64,000 bases of DNA from CAZNYN01 sp964577295. Lineage in GTDB: Bacteria > Synergistota > Synergistia > Synergistales > Synergistaceae. Shown piece by piece: positions 7,969-15,539 of the stretch. The position numbers and the translations under genes are program-made. Each line of letters begins with the position of its first letter. Positions within the stretch are counted from its first letter, which is position 1. The DNA is taken from positions 1-64,000 of the forward strand of contig CAZNYN010000005.1 of the NCBI GenBank assembly GCA_964577295.1. The letters are read 5' to 3'. Under the pieces are notes generated by a model, which was not told where the DNA came from, ran no database searches, and saw nothing but the letters and a program-made list of their open reading frames with translations.

Positions 7969-10900
7969 TTAGTGTTTGTGCCTTTTCCTGAATAGGAGCA
8001 TTGGGAAGGCTGCCAATAGGGCTGTTATTCCGAATCCCGTGCTGCACCCGTTGTTTGTGCTGCTATTCGGTTGGGTCGGCGCCGCCGGTTCGCTTTTTAC
8101 TCCAAGAGCGGGCGTGTCTACAACACTTCCTTTTGCGCTGTCGTAGTCAAAATTTCCGTTGTCATCCACGGCTATGCACAATGTGTAGGTTTCGCCTCTG
8201 TCCGTGCTTGTCGCTTGAGTGACTGTTTCACTGCCTTTTTTTATCATGTACATTCCCTGCACAAGCTCCGCTTCGTTTTCGACTTGAATCAGAGGTACAA
8301 AGTCTCCGTTTGTGGTGAGCTTCAATATGGCCAGGTCACTGAAGGTTTTTGCCTCTTCGGGAAGATTGCCTCCCGCAATCGCAAAGGCCAGTATCGCCGT
8401 TTTCTTTTCCGTTGAGTCGATGATTCCCGCAACAGTCTGAAGAGGTATGATAGTTTCCGGCTTAACTCCATGATCTTCCGCCGCCTTTTTTGCCGCGCTT
8501 TCTGATATTGTGAAGCCGCTGCCCTCAGAGCCTTCCAGTTTTTTGTCTGCTATCAGACTGCCTATGATATCCGTGCTCTGCGTTGCCGGTACTGTCTGCG
8601 GCACGTCTGTACTTGCGTTGATTGCTTTAACGTCAAGCGAAGCCGTTATTTGCAGACGCTCGTCTATCACTTTAATTATGCAGGTTGCTTCTACTTTACT
8701 GCTGTCGTTTGCCGTTGCGGTGAGTGCGTACTCTCCTGCCTTGTGTGCCGTTATTTCACAGCCGGAGTTTGTTATGGCTGTTATTTCAACGGCTTTGTCA
8801 CAGCTCCATGTGAGGGTTTTGTTCGTAGCGTTTTCCGGTGCTGCTTGCGCGCCGACGGCGGTTTTTTTGCCTATTGCCGTCACTATTGTTGTCGGTGTAA
8901 GTTTGATTTCGCTCACAAGAATGATTTTTTCCGGAGCCGGCATGACAACTATGTTTACGGAATCGCTCTTTCCGCCCGCTGTGACTGTGACAACCGCTTC
9001 TCCCGCCTTGAGGGCTTCAACTTTGCCGCTTGCATCCACGCTCACAATGTCGAAGTTGCTGCTTGTGTATGTTATGTCGGGATTTGTCGCGTTTTGCGGC
9101 GTTATCTTTGCCGCAAGCTGAGCTGTGTCACCTGACGTGAGTGTCAGAGGTTTGGGGCTTATTTGCACGCTCAGGACTTCAATGTTCGGTGTTTTTACCT
9201 CTATTTGGCAGTCGGAGGATAGTTCTGTTCCGTCAATCTTGGCAGTCACAACAGCCTTGCCTTCGGCTATTGCCGCTACATGTCCGTTTTGGTCTACCGA
9301 TACGATGTTTGCAGCAGTTGTGCTCCATGTTATTTTTTTATGTGTTGCATTTTTCGGGAACACTGCGGCTATGAGGTCTCTTTCTTCACCCGGAGCAAGT
9401 ATGAGTTTAGCGTTTGTCAGTTTGAGTTCTCTCACTTCAATTGCTACGTCTGTTTTAATTGTACCTCCGCCGTGGGTGAAGCGGTCTTTAAGCTCAGTGT
9501 CAGCCGGAAGGTGTATTATCACATCTCCTGATACAGTGCCGGTAACATTTATCTTTCCCGTGCCTTTAAACGTAATAGTGCCGTATGCTGTCAAAGAATT
9601 TGCTGTGAGTGTGGCCCCGTCCGCTATTTCGAGCGCGCCGTTTATGTTCAGCTCTCCCGTGACAGCCGTGTCCTGCGTAATTTTGAGCACATTATCCCCT
9701 GATACTGCGGAGACGTTTTTGAAAGACGCACCGCTAATCGCAAGTTTGGAGTTTTCTACCGTAAGATCTGTGCTTGCTCCTCCGATAGTTTTGTCGGAGG
9801 ACATGGCAAAGTCGCTTCCGCCCCTTACGATAATTTTGTCAAAGGCATCAAGATTTCCGCAGAAGTCTTTTTTCAAATTTTCAAGGATTATTGTCTTGGA
9901 ACCTGAAATTGTCTGATCTCCGTTCCCTGCTCCTCCCGCATAGACCGACCACTTGTATTGTTTGCCGGAAGTGCCGTCTCCTTGAATTTTGACAACTGCG
10001 TCCCCAAGGATGCCGCACCTATTTTGCACAGAATTAGCCCAGCCGGAGCAGTAAGTTTCTTCGTTCATAAGCCCATCCGAGTTTTCTTCTGTCTCTATGT
10101 AGTTTATTTCGGAACTGCCGACATCGGCCTTGCAGTTAAGTGCAGGTACCGCAGCAAATCCTCCTCCTATAACATAAGATGGAAAAGCACCTTCGTATAT
10201 ATTGATGAGAGTGTGTCCGCTGACATTGGCGTTAGCGGCGGGCTCATACTGCTTATTGCCTATACCGCTGCCCAGTTCTGGCATACTGCCGCCTCCGGCT
10301 ATGTAGGTATAGTTGCCTTTAAGTAAATTTATTGTCACGTCTCCGCTCACATCGGCATTCATAGAGCCATTTTCCCACCAGTCGCCCTGCACTCTTCCTC
10401 CACCGTTGATACGCACAGCAGAGCGCCGTGACGTGATTTTTATGTCTCCTGAAACCAGCGAAGAACCCGGGTTGCCGGAGCCCTCCACATATCCACCGCC
10501 GGAGACACAGGTTATAGCTTCGTCTCTGTCCGCAGACATTATGTCGATATTGATGTTGCCAACGAGGGTGAAATGGTGTGGATTTGTCCCGACAGAGCGT
10601 CCGCCGCCTATGATATTCACGTAGTTCTGATTCTTGTTAGCGAGAAAGGCTTTTTCTTTGACCGTGATATTTACATCGCCGTACTGTTGCTTGGGTTCCG
10701 GTGTAGACGGCATTATGTAGGAGCCGCCGCATATCATGTGTGTCTTTGTATTGTATTGGCTGCTGTTGCTGTTTGCGACACCGCCGTTTAGGATTATGTT
10801 AACGGGAATTGGGTGTTCCGCACTTCCGGTATTCGAGTTCTTTCCCCCTCCGTAGATGTCTCCGTACATAAGAGAGCCTTCTCCGAATGTAATGTTGATA

Positions 10901-11415
10901 GAAGAGCTGCCGAGTGATGTCAGTTTCTCATAGATTCCGCTGCCGCCGTAAACATCTTTCGTCGCTGTGCCGTTTATGGTGATGGATATATTCTGTTTGT
11001 CCTTAAGCGCACTTGTACCGTAAAAGCCGCCATAGACATTCGCGGCGACAGTGATGCCTTTCTCAAAGGTTAGCGGTACCCCGCTTGCGAATATATCAGA
11101 TCCGCCAATTTGCACTCCGTTTGGATTCTCCGTTGTTATTGTAAGAGATGTAAGCCCCTTATCCGCAGGTACTTTAAGAGTGCCTACAGAAGCGTCTGTT
11201 GATACCACAATCGTGAGGTCTCCCGCGTTGTTTTCAAGTTTAGTGAATGCTCCGCCTATACTTTGATACGGAGCGCTAATCGTTCCGTTTCCTGTATTAT
11301 CATTTCCCGTCATACTGCTTACATAAATTCTTGTGACGCTGTTTTCCGCCTGCGAGAGAGCCGCCGCAAAGATAACCATTGCGATAACAGCTAAAAAATA
11401 TCTTTTCTTAAACAA
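7969..11415 (-). CDS. Very large Big_2-domain surface protein with Synerg-CTERM sorting signal
   Basis: A 1148-residue secreted protein. Residues 1-24 are a signal peptide (MFKKRY, hydrophobic core, Ala-rich cleavage site). Residues about 30-560 look like a repetitive beta-helix, with regularly spaced IIGGGR, VSGGGY, INGGGR, IAGGGS and VIGGGF turns. Three bacterial Ig-like Big_2 domains follow at roughly 657-746, 747-833 and 834-915, each with the NAT...TW(S)...V..G.V.A...G.A.VT pattern. After a linker, NGCSTGFG with Cys at about 1124, a hydrophobic helix and RKRHKH form the Synergistota sorting signal. It is probably an adhesin or matrix protein anchored or processed at the surface. The start is TTG at 11415 with GGAGA upstream. 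A GEMM-I riboswitch and a terminator lie in its leader, so second-messenger control is expected. Confidence 0.85.
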   Translation of the reverse strand: MFKKRYFLAVIAMVIFAAALSQAENSVTRIYVSSMTGNDNTGNGTISAPYQSIGGAFTKLENNAGDLTIVVSTDASVGTLKVPADKGLTSLTITTENPNGVQIGGSDIFASGVPLTFEKGITVAANVYGGFYGTSALKDKQNISITINGTATKDVYGGSGIYEKLTSLGSSSINITFGEGSLMYGDIYGGGKNSNTGSAEHPIPVNIILNGGVANSNSSQYNTKTHMICGGSYIMPSTPEPKQQYGDVNITVKEKAFLANKNQNYVNIIGGGRSVGTNPHHFTLVGNINIDIMSADRDEAITCVSGGGYVEGSGNPGSSLVSGDIKITSRRSAVRINGGGRVQGDWWENGSMNADVSGDVTINLLKGNYTYIAGGGSMPELGSGIGNKQYEPAANANVSGHTLINIYEGAFPSYVIGGGFAAVPALNCKADVGSSEINYIETEENSDGLMNEETYCSGWANSVQNRCGILGDAVVKIQGDGTSGKQYKWSVYAGGAGNGDQTISGSKTIILENLKKDFCGNLDAFDKIIVRGGSDFAMSSDKTIGGASTDLTVENSKLAISGASFKNVSAVSGDNVLKITQDTAVTGELNINGALEIADGATLTANSLTAYGTITFKGTGKINVTGTVSGDVIIHLPADTELKDRFTHGGGTIKTDVAIEVRELKLTNAKLILAPGEERDLIAAVFPKNATHKKITWSTTAANIVSVDQNGHVAAIAEGKAVVTAKIDGTELSSDCQIEVKTPNIEVLSVQISPKPLTLTSGDTAQLAAKITPQNATNPDITYTSSNFDIVSVDASGKVEALKAGEAVVTVTAGGKSDSVNIVVMPAPEKIILVSEIKLTPTTIVTAIGKKTAVGAQAAPENATNKTLTWSCDKAVEITAITNSGCEITAHKAGEYALTATANDSSKVEATCIIKVIDERLQITASLDVKAINASTDVPQTVPATQSTDIIGSLIADKKLEGSEGSGFTISESAAKKAAEDHGVKPETIIPLQTVAGIIDSTEKKTAILAFAIAGGNLPEEAKTFSDLAILKLTTNGDFVPLIQVENEAELVQGMYMIKKGSETVTQATSTDRGETYTLCIAVDDNGNFDYDSAKGSVVDTPALGVKSEPAAPTQPNSSTNNGCSTGFGITALLAAFPMLLFRKRHKH

Positions 11416-11581
11416 TTTTCACATCTCCGTTCGCACACCGTCAGTAATGAAAGAATTCTCCGCATTTTAATAATATTATTTAACTGCGCTAATTTTTCTC
11501 TCCTTTAACGCTGGATCTGTCAAGCCTCAAACTTATTGCCCTATCAACAAGGCTTCTGCAGTAAAAAATTTATAAAATACG

Positions 11582-11626
11582 AAAGCCCTGCATGGTTTCG
11601 TCTTTGACGGAAACATGCAGGGCTTT
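11582..11626 (-). terminator. Strong hairpin between GEMM riboswitch and gene (probable expression platform)
   Basis: A 13-base perfect stem AAAGCCCTGCATG/CATGCAGGGCTTT with a further inner stem, followed on the minus strand by a T-rich run. It lies directly downstream of the GEMM aptamer and upstream of the surface protein gene, the place of a regulated terminator. Confidence 0.7.
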
Positions 11627-11670
11627 GTCACACAAAAAAAGAGCAAATGCTGCTTATATAGAACATCAGC

Positions 11671-11755
11671 ATTGTGAGGCAACCGGCTGTCATGCTTATC
11701 CAAGCTTAGACCCTATGGCTTTCCGTCCCGCGCTTTCGCGCGGTTTGGCTTTTTC
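11671..11755 (-). promoter_or_regulatory. GEMM-I riboswitch (cyclic di-GMP-I class)
   Basis: Read on the minus strand the element shows the GEMM-I core in order: GCCAAACC, a hairpin GCGCGAAAGCGC with GAAA tetraloop, GGGACGGAAAGCC, ATAGGGTCTAAG, a second stem, then GACAGCCGGTTGCC. These are the conserved three-way-junction elements of the cyclic di-GMP class I aptamer; the usual GACGCAAAGCC has one base change here. Cyclic di-GMP is the usual ligand; a cGAMP-selective variant cannot be excluded by eye. Confidence 0.85.
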
Positions 11756-11908
11756 TCTATAAAAAATCATTGACAATTTTGGGATAAGCTCTTCCCTGAT
11801 ATAACTTAACGGTTATATCTTGTATGATTATACAGCGACATCAGCTAAAATTGTCCTTTTAAATAAAAATTTATTTTATTTTTTTTGCAAGATTATAAAA
11901 TATTAAGC

Positions 11909-12066
11909 TTGACTTGTATCGTTCCATGAAGCTATAATCTGTGGACTTCGCGATGCGGAGCAGACGAATATAGCTGCCTTGCACGTTGACCGCACTGAGC
12001 GGCATTAATGACTGCAAGATCCGGCACAACAACATATCTTTGGGTATGTATGTTGTGCCTTTTTTG
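11909..12066 (+). ncRNA. Promoter-RNA-terminator unit of about 120 nt (small RNA or leader of the symporter gene)
   Basis: TTGACT (11909-11914) and TATAAT (11933-11938), 18 bases apart, form a near-consensus promoter. The predicted RNA starts near 11945 and ends at a strong intrinsic terminator (GGCACAACA/TGTTGTGCC, 12023-12059, then six T). Inside are a CTTCGC/GCGGAG hairpin and a CTTGCA...TGCAAG stem enclosing CCGC-ACTGA-GCGG. It has no open frame with a Shine-Dalgarno and matches no RNA family I know. It lies 118 bases before the symporter gene, so it is either an attenuated leader or an independent small RNA. A second TATAAT follows the terminator. Confidence 0.6.
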
Positions 12067-12183
12067 TTTATAATAGAGGGGGAGGATAGGATAGATAAAG
12101 ATTTGGTTTTTGTCACTGAAATGTCACGTTTTGTTTCACAGTTCTCTCAACTTACTAACTTATAACTAAAGGAGGCCTTTATC

Positions 12184-13437
12184 ATGTCGGCAGGAACAAA
12201 AAGCTCATGGGAAGCGTATAAGTTTCCAATCATTTTAATTTTGGGTATTGCAGCTGGGTGTATCGCAGGGGCTTATATGGGAAAAGATGCTCTGGTTTTC
12301 AAACCTCTCGGTGATATTTTCATTAACGCTATGTTTATGGTTGTTGTTCCTCTTGTCTTTACGACTATTTGCAGTGCCGTCGCCACTATGTCGTCAATGC
12401 AGAGACTCGGTAAGGTTATGAGGTCCCTGGTTATTGTATTTCTTGTAACAGGAGCTATCGCTGCTATTCTCATGCTGGTAACTGTTACTTTCTTCCCGCC
12501 TGCGGCAGGTACTAATATCAGGCTTGAAGCCCCTGGTGAATTCCAGGCTCTTAAGACGATGGATCAGGTGGTTAAGGCTTTTACGGTTGAAGATTTCTCT
12601 CTTCTCCTTTCTCGCCGTGCGATGCTTCCTCTTATTATCTTTACTATTTTCTTCGGCTTCTGCCTCCAGGCTCTCGGAGAGAGAGGAAGAGCCGTGGGAC
12701 GCGGTATCTCCGTCGTAGCTGACGCTATGCTTGTCATGGTAAAGTACCTTATGTACTATGCTCCCATAGGACTCGGCGCATATTTTGCGACTCTTGTCGG
12801 AGACTACGGGCCTCAGCTTCTCGGCGCGTATCTGCGCTCTATGATTATTTACCACGCCGCCACTTTCTCCTATTACTTTATTGCGTTTACTATTTATGCT
12901 TACTTCGCAACGGAAGGCAAGGGAGTCGGTATTTTCTGGAAGAATATTATAGCTCCTTCGGTTATGGCTCTCGGTTCCGGCAGCAGTACCGCCACTCTGC
13001 CCATAAACCTTAAGGCAAGCGAGCAGATGGGTATTCCGCGCGACATAGCGGATATTGTTCTTCCGATAGGAGCTACAGCTCATATGGAAGGTTCATGCCT
13101 TTCCGGAATCTTGAAGATTGCGTTCCTCTTCGGCATATTCCAGATTCCTTTCACAGGCTTCGGTACTTTGGCTACTGCGGTATCGGTCGCAGTGCTTTCG
13201 GGAGTTGTTCTTTCCGGAATCCCGGGAGGCGGACTTGTCGGTGAGATGCTGATTGTAAGCCTCTACGGCTTCCCGCCCGAAGCTTTCCCCATCATTGCGA
13301 CTATAGGCTTCCTCGTAGACCCTGCCGCAACAATGGTCAACGCATCGGGAGACACATGCTCGGCTCTTATTATTTCAAGAATGGTCGAGGGCAAGGGCTG
13401 GTTTGAAAAGGCTATGAAGGAGAAGCTCGCCGCATAG
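12184..13437 (+). CDS. Dicarboxylate/amino acid:cation symporter (DAACS/EAAT family), probably for a neutral substrate
   Basis: A 417-residue sodium- or proton-coupled symporter of the GltPh/EAAT fold. The serine-rich hairpin 1 tip (GSGSSTATLPI), the discontinuous TM7 segment (GATAHMEGS in place of the usual TNMDGT) and hairpin 2 (SGIPGGG) are all visible. In TM8, VDPAATMVNASGD (about 378-390) keeps the sodium- and amino-group-binding Asp and Asn residues. The position of the arginine that binds acidic side chains in GltPh (Arg397) is Ala382. In the family, loss of that arginine goes with neutral substrates. AAAGGAGG precedes the ATG. The gene lies upstream of the formate-THF ligase/histidine genes, so an amino acid such as serine, threonine or histidine is plausible. 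Confidence 0.85.
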   Translation: MSAGTKSSWEAYKFPIILILGIAAGCIAGAYMGKDALVFKPLGDIFINAMFMVVVPLVFTTICSAVATMSSMQRLGKVMRSLVIVFLVTGAIAAILMLVTVTFFPPAAGTNIRLEAPGEFQALKTMDQVVKAFTVEDFSLLLSRRAMLPLIIFTIFFGFCLQALGERGRAVGRGISVVADAMLVMVKYLMYYAPIGLGAYFATLVGDYGPQLLGAYLRSMIIYHAATFSYYFIAFTIYAYFATEGKGVGIFWKNIIAPSVMALGSGSSTATLPINLKASEQMGIPRDIADIVLPIGATAHMEGSCLSGILKIAFLFGIFQIPFTGFGTLATAVSVAVLSGVVLSGIPGGGLVGEMLIVSLYGFPPEAFPIIATIGFLVDPAATMVNASGDTCSALIISRMVEGKGWFEKAMKEKLAA

Positions 13438-13480
13438 CTGCCGCCGTTAAATGTAAAAAAGCAGAAATTTGATTTAAGAC

Positions 13481-13520
13481 GGCGCCGCTGTATTTATGCA
13501 GCTGCGCCGCTTTAATTTTA
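13481..13520 (+). terminator. Terminator between symporter and fhs
   Basis: CGGCGCCGCTG and CAGCTGCGCCG pair with one mismatch around a TATTTATG loop and lead into CTTTAATTTT. Confidence 0.65.
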
Positions 13521-13669
13521 TATCGGATAGCATTACGCCGAACGGGACGTTATATCGCCGTATTCCCCTTGCGTAATTCGATTGATGTATATTTGATGAT
13601 ATGCCTGTATTATAATGTGGCGAAGGCTAAAAAATATTTTGTTTTGTTATTCTATAGGAGGAATCTGAA

Positions 13670-15343
13670 ATGGGATTTTTGAGCGACATCGAGATTGCAC
13701 AGCAGGCAGTAATGGAGCCCATTGTCAAAGTGGCGGAAAAGATTGGTATCTCTGAGGATGACCTCGAACAGTACGGTAAATATAAGGCGAAAGTTTCATT
13801 TGGTCTTTGGGATAAGATAAAGGACAACAAAGACGGAAAACTTATCCTTGTAACAGCTATAACACCAACACCGGCGGGAGAAGGCAAGACGACAACATCT
13901 GTAGGACTTGCCCAGGCACTCGCAAAGCTCGGCAAGAAGACAACACTCGCTCTGCGCGAACCTTCCTTAGGCCCTGTGTTCGGAGTCAAGGGCGGAGCTG
14001 CTGGCGGCGGCTACAGCCAGGTTGTTCCCATGGAGGATATCAACGTCCACTTCACAGGCGACTTCCATGCTATCACATCTGCGAATAATCTTCTCTCTGC
14101 CATGCTCGACAACTCAATCCAGCAGGGCAACCTTCTTAATATCGACCCGCGCCGCATAGCTTTCAAGCGCGTGCTCGACATGAATGACCGCGCTCTTCGC
14201 CACGTTGTGATAGGCCTCGGCGGAAAAGTTGACGGAGTTCCCCGTGAAGACGGCTTTGACATCACTGTCGCATCGGAAGTAATGGCCATTCTCTGCCTCT
14301 CCACAGGCATAGAAGACCTGAAAGAGCGTCTTGCAAATATCATAGTCGCATATAAATATACGGGCGAACCTGTCACAGCCAGAGAGCTTGAAGCTCACGG
14401 AGCTATGGCTATGCTGCTTAAGGACGCCATTAAGCCGAACCTCGTTCAGACACTCGAACACGTACCGGCCTTCATCCACGGCGGCCCCTTCGCCAATATA
14501 GCTCACGGCTGCAACAGCATTATGGCTACAAGATACGGACTGAAGCTCGCTGATTACTTCATCACCGAAGCAGGCTTCGCAGCCGACCTCGGAGCGGAGA
14601 AGTTCCTCGACATTAAGTGCAGACTCGGAGGACTCCATCCAAGCGCAGTCGTAATCGTAGCCACAATACGCGCTCTTAAGATGCACGGCGGAGTTGCGAA
14701 GGAAGATCTCGGCAAGGTGGATATGGCGGCACTCGAAGCAGGCATTCCGAACCTTGAGAAGCACGTGGAGAACATGCTTTCATTCGGTCTTCCCGTAGTT
14801 GTTGCTCTTAACGCATTCCCGACGGACACACCGGAAGAACTTAAGTTTATACAGGAAAAGTGCGCGAAGCTCGGAGTCCCCGTTGTCGAGTCAGATATAT
14901 GGGCAAAGGGCGGCGAAGGCGGCATAGAGATGGCAAAGGCTGTAATAGAAGCATGCGACAAGCCCAACACCTTCCACCACCTCTACGACGCGAATCTTTC
15001 ACCGGAAGAGAAGATTAAGACAATAGCGACAAAGATTTACGGAGCGGACGGAGTAAACTTTACAGACCAGGCAAAGAAGGATCTCAAGCAGATTCACGAT
15101 CTTGGCAAGGACAACCTTCTTATCTGCATGGCTAAGACACAGTCTTCAATATCGGATGACCCTGCGAAAAAGGGACGCCCGACAAACTTTACTCTCACTG
15201 TGCGCGAAGTTCGTCTTTCTGCGGGAGCGGGCTTTATCATCCCGATCACAGGCTCGATTATGACAATGCCGGGACTTCCCAAGCGCCCCGCTGCATGCTC
15301 GATAGATGTTGACGCAAAAGGAAATGTAAGCGGATTATTCTAA
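13670..15343 (+). CDS. fhs: Formate-tetrahydrofolate ligase
   Basis: Interconverts formate + THF + ATP and 10-formyl-THF. In a histidine fermenter it is expected to run in reverse and make ATP from the formyl-THF produced by the cyclodeaminase. The 557-residue length is standard. TPTPAGEGKTTTSVGLAQAL is the nucleotide-binding loop, GVKGGAAGGGYSQV and HFTGDFHAI the folate-binding region, and FHHLYD and TMPGLPKRPA occur at the C-terminus. AGGAGG lies before the ATG, and a TATAAT hexamer is about 55 bases upstream. The gene precedes hutU, fchA and ftcD, which supports the formate-producing branch of histidine breakdown. Codon use is strongly biased. Confidence 0.97.
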   Translation: MGFLSDIEIAQQAVMEPIVKVAEKIGISEDDLEQYGKYKAKVSFGLWDKIKDNKDGKLILVTAITPTPAGEGKTTTSVGLAQALAKLGKKTTLALREPSLGPVFGVKGGAAGGGYSQVVPMEDINVHFTGDFHAITSANNLLSAMLDNSIQQGNLLNIDPRRIAFKRVLDMNDRALRHVVIGLGGKVDGVPREDGFDITVASEVMAILCLSTGIEDLKERLANIIVAYKYTGEPVTARELEAHGAMAMLLKDAIKPNLVQTLEHVPAFIHGGPFANIAHGCNSIMATRYGLKLADYFITEAGFAADLGAEKFLDIKCRLGGLHPSAVVIVATIRALKMHGGVAKEDLGKVDMAALEAGIPNLEKHVENMLSFGLPVVVALNAFPTDTPEELKFIQEKCAKLGVPVVESDIWAKGGEGGIEMAKAVIEACDKPNTFHHLYDANLSPEEKIKTIATKIYGADGVNFTDQAKKDLKQIHDLGKDNLLICMAKTQSSISDDPAKKGRPTNFTLTVREVRLSAGAGFIIPITGSIMTMPGLPKRPAACSIDVDAKGNVSGLF

Positions 15344-15348
15344 AGAGC

Positions 15349-15497
15349 CACTGATTAAATGCGCCATCCACGTCATAGGCTGGCACATCAGATAAACAAA
15401 CCAGCCGACTCGCACGAAATCAGAGATTTCGGCTCTCTGGCCGTAATCAGCGGACGGGTATATTGGTGATGTTCTGCAATAATTGATTTAATCAGTG
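15349..15497. repeat. 149-bp element with 12-bp perfect terminal inverted repeats between fhs and hutU
   Basis: CACTGATTAAAT (15349-15360) and ATTTAATCAGTG (15486-15497) are perfect inverted repeats closing the element. Inside are GGCTGG/CCAGCC, CGAAATC-AGA-GATTTCG and ACATCA/TGATGT stems, giving a compact multi-branched fold. It starts five bases after the fhs stop and ends 42 bases before hutU, whose Shine-Dalgarno (GAGGAGG) is outside it. It could be a MITE or a structured leader RNA for hutU. Confidence 0.6.
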
Positions 15498-15539
15498 TTT
15501 CTCTAAATTTATAAGAATCAGCAGAGGAGGAATTTTACA

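Noticed and set aside
8071..10791. Many plus-strand frames opposite the Big_2 protein gene
   Set aside because: They are antisense shadows of a long, motif-rich gene on the minus strand.
11582..11626. Transposon end (long inverted repeat)
   Set aside because: The hairpin lies exactly between a riboswitch aptamer and its gene and has a T-rich 3' side, so a terminator explains it better.
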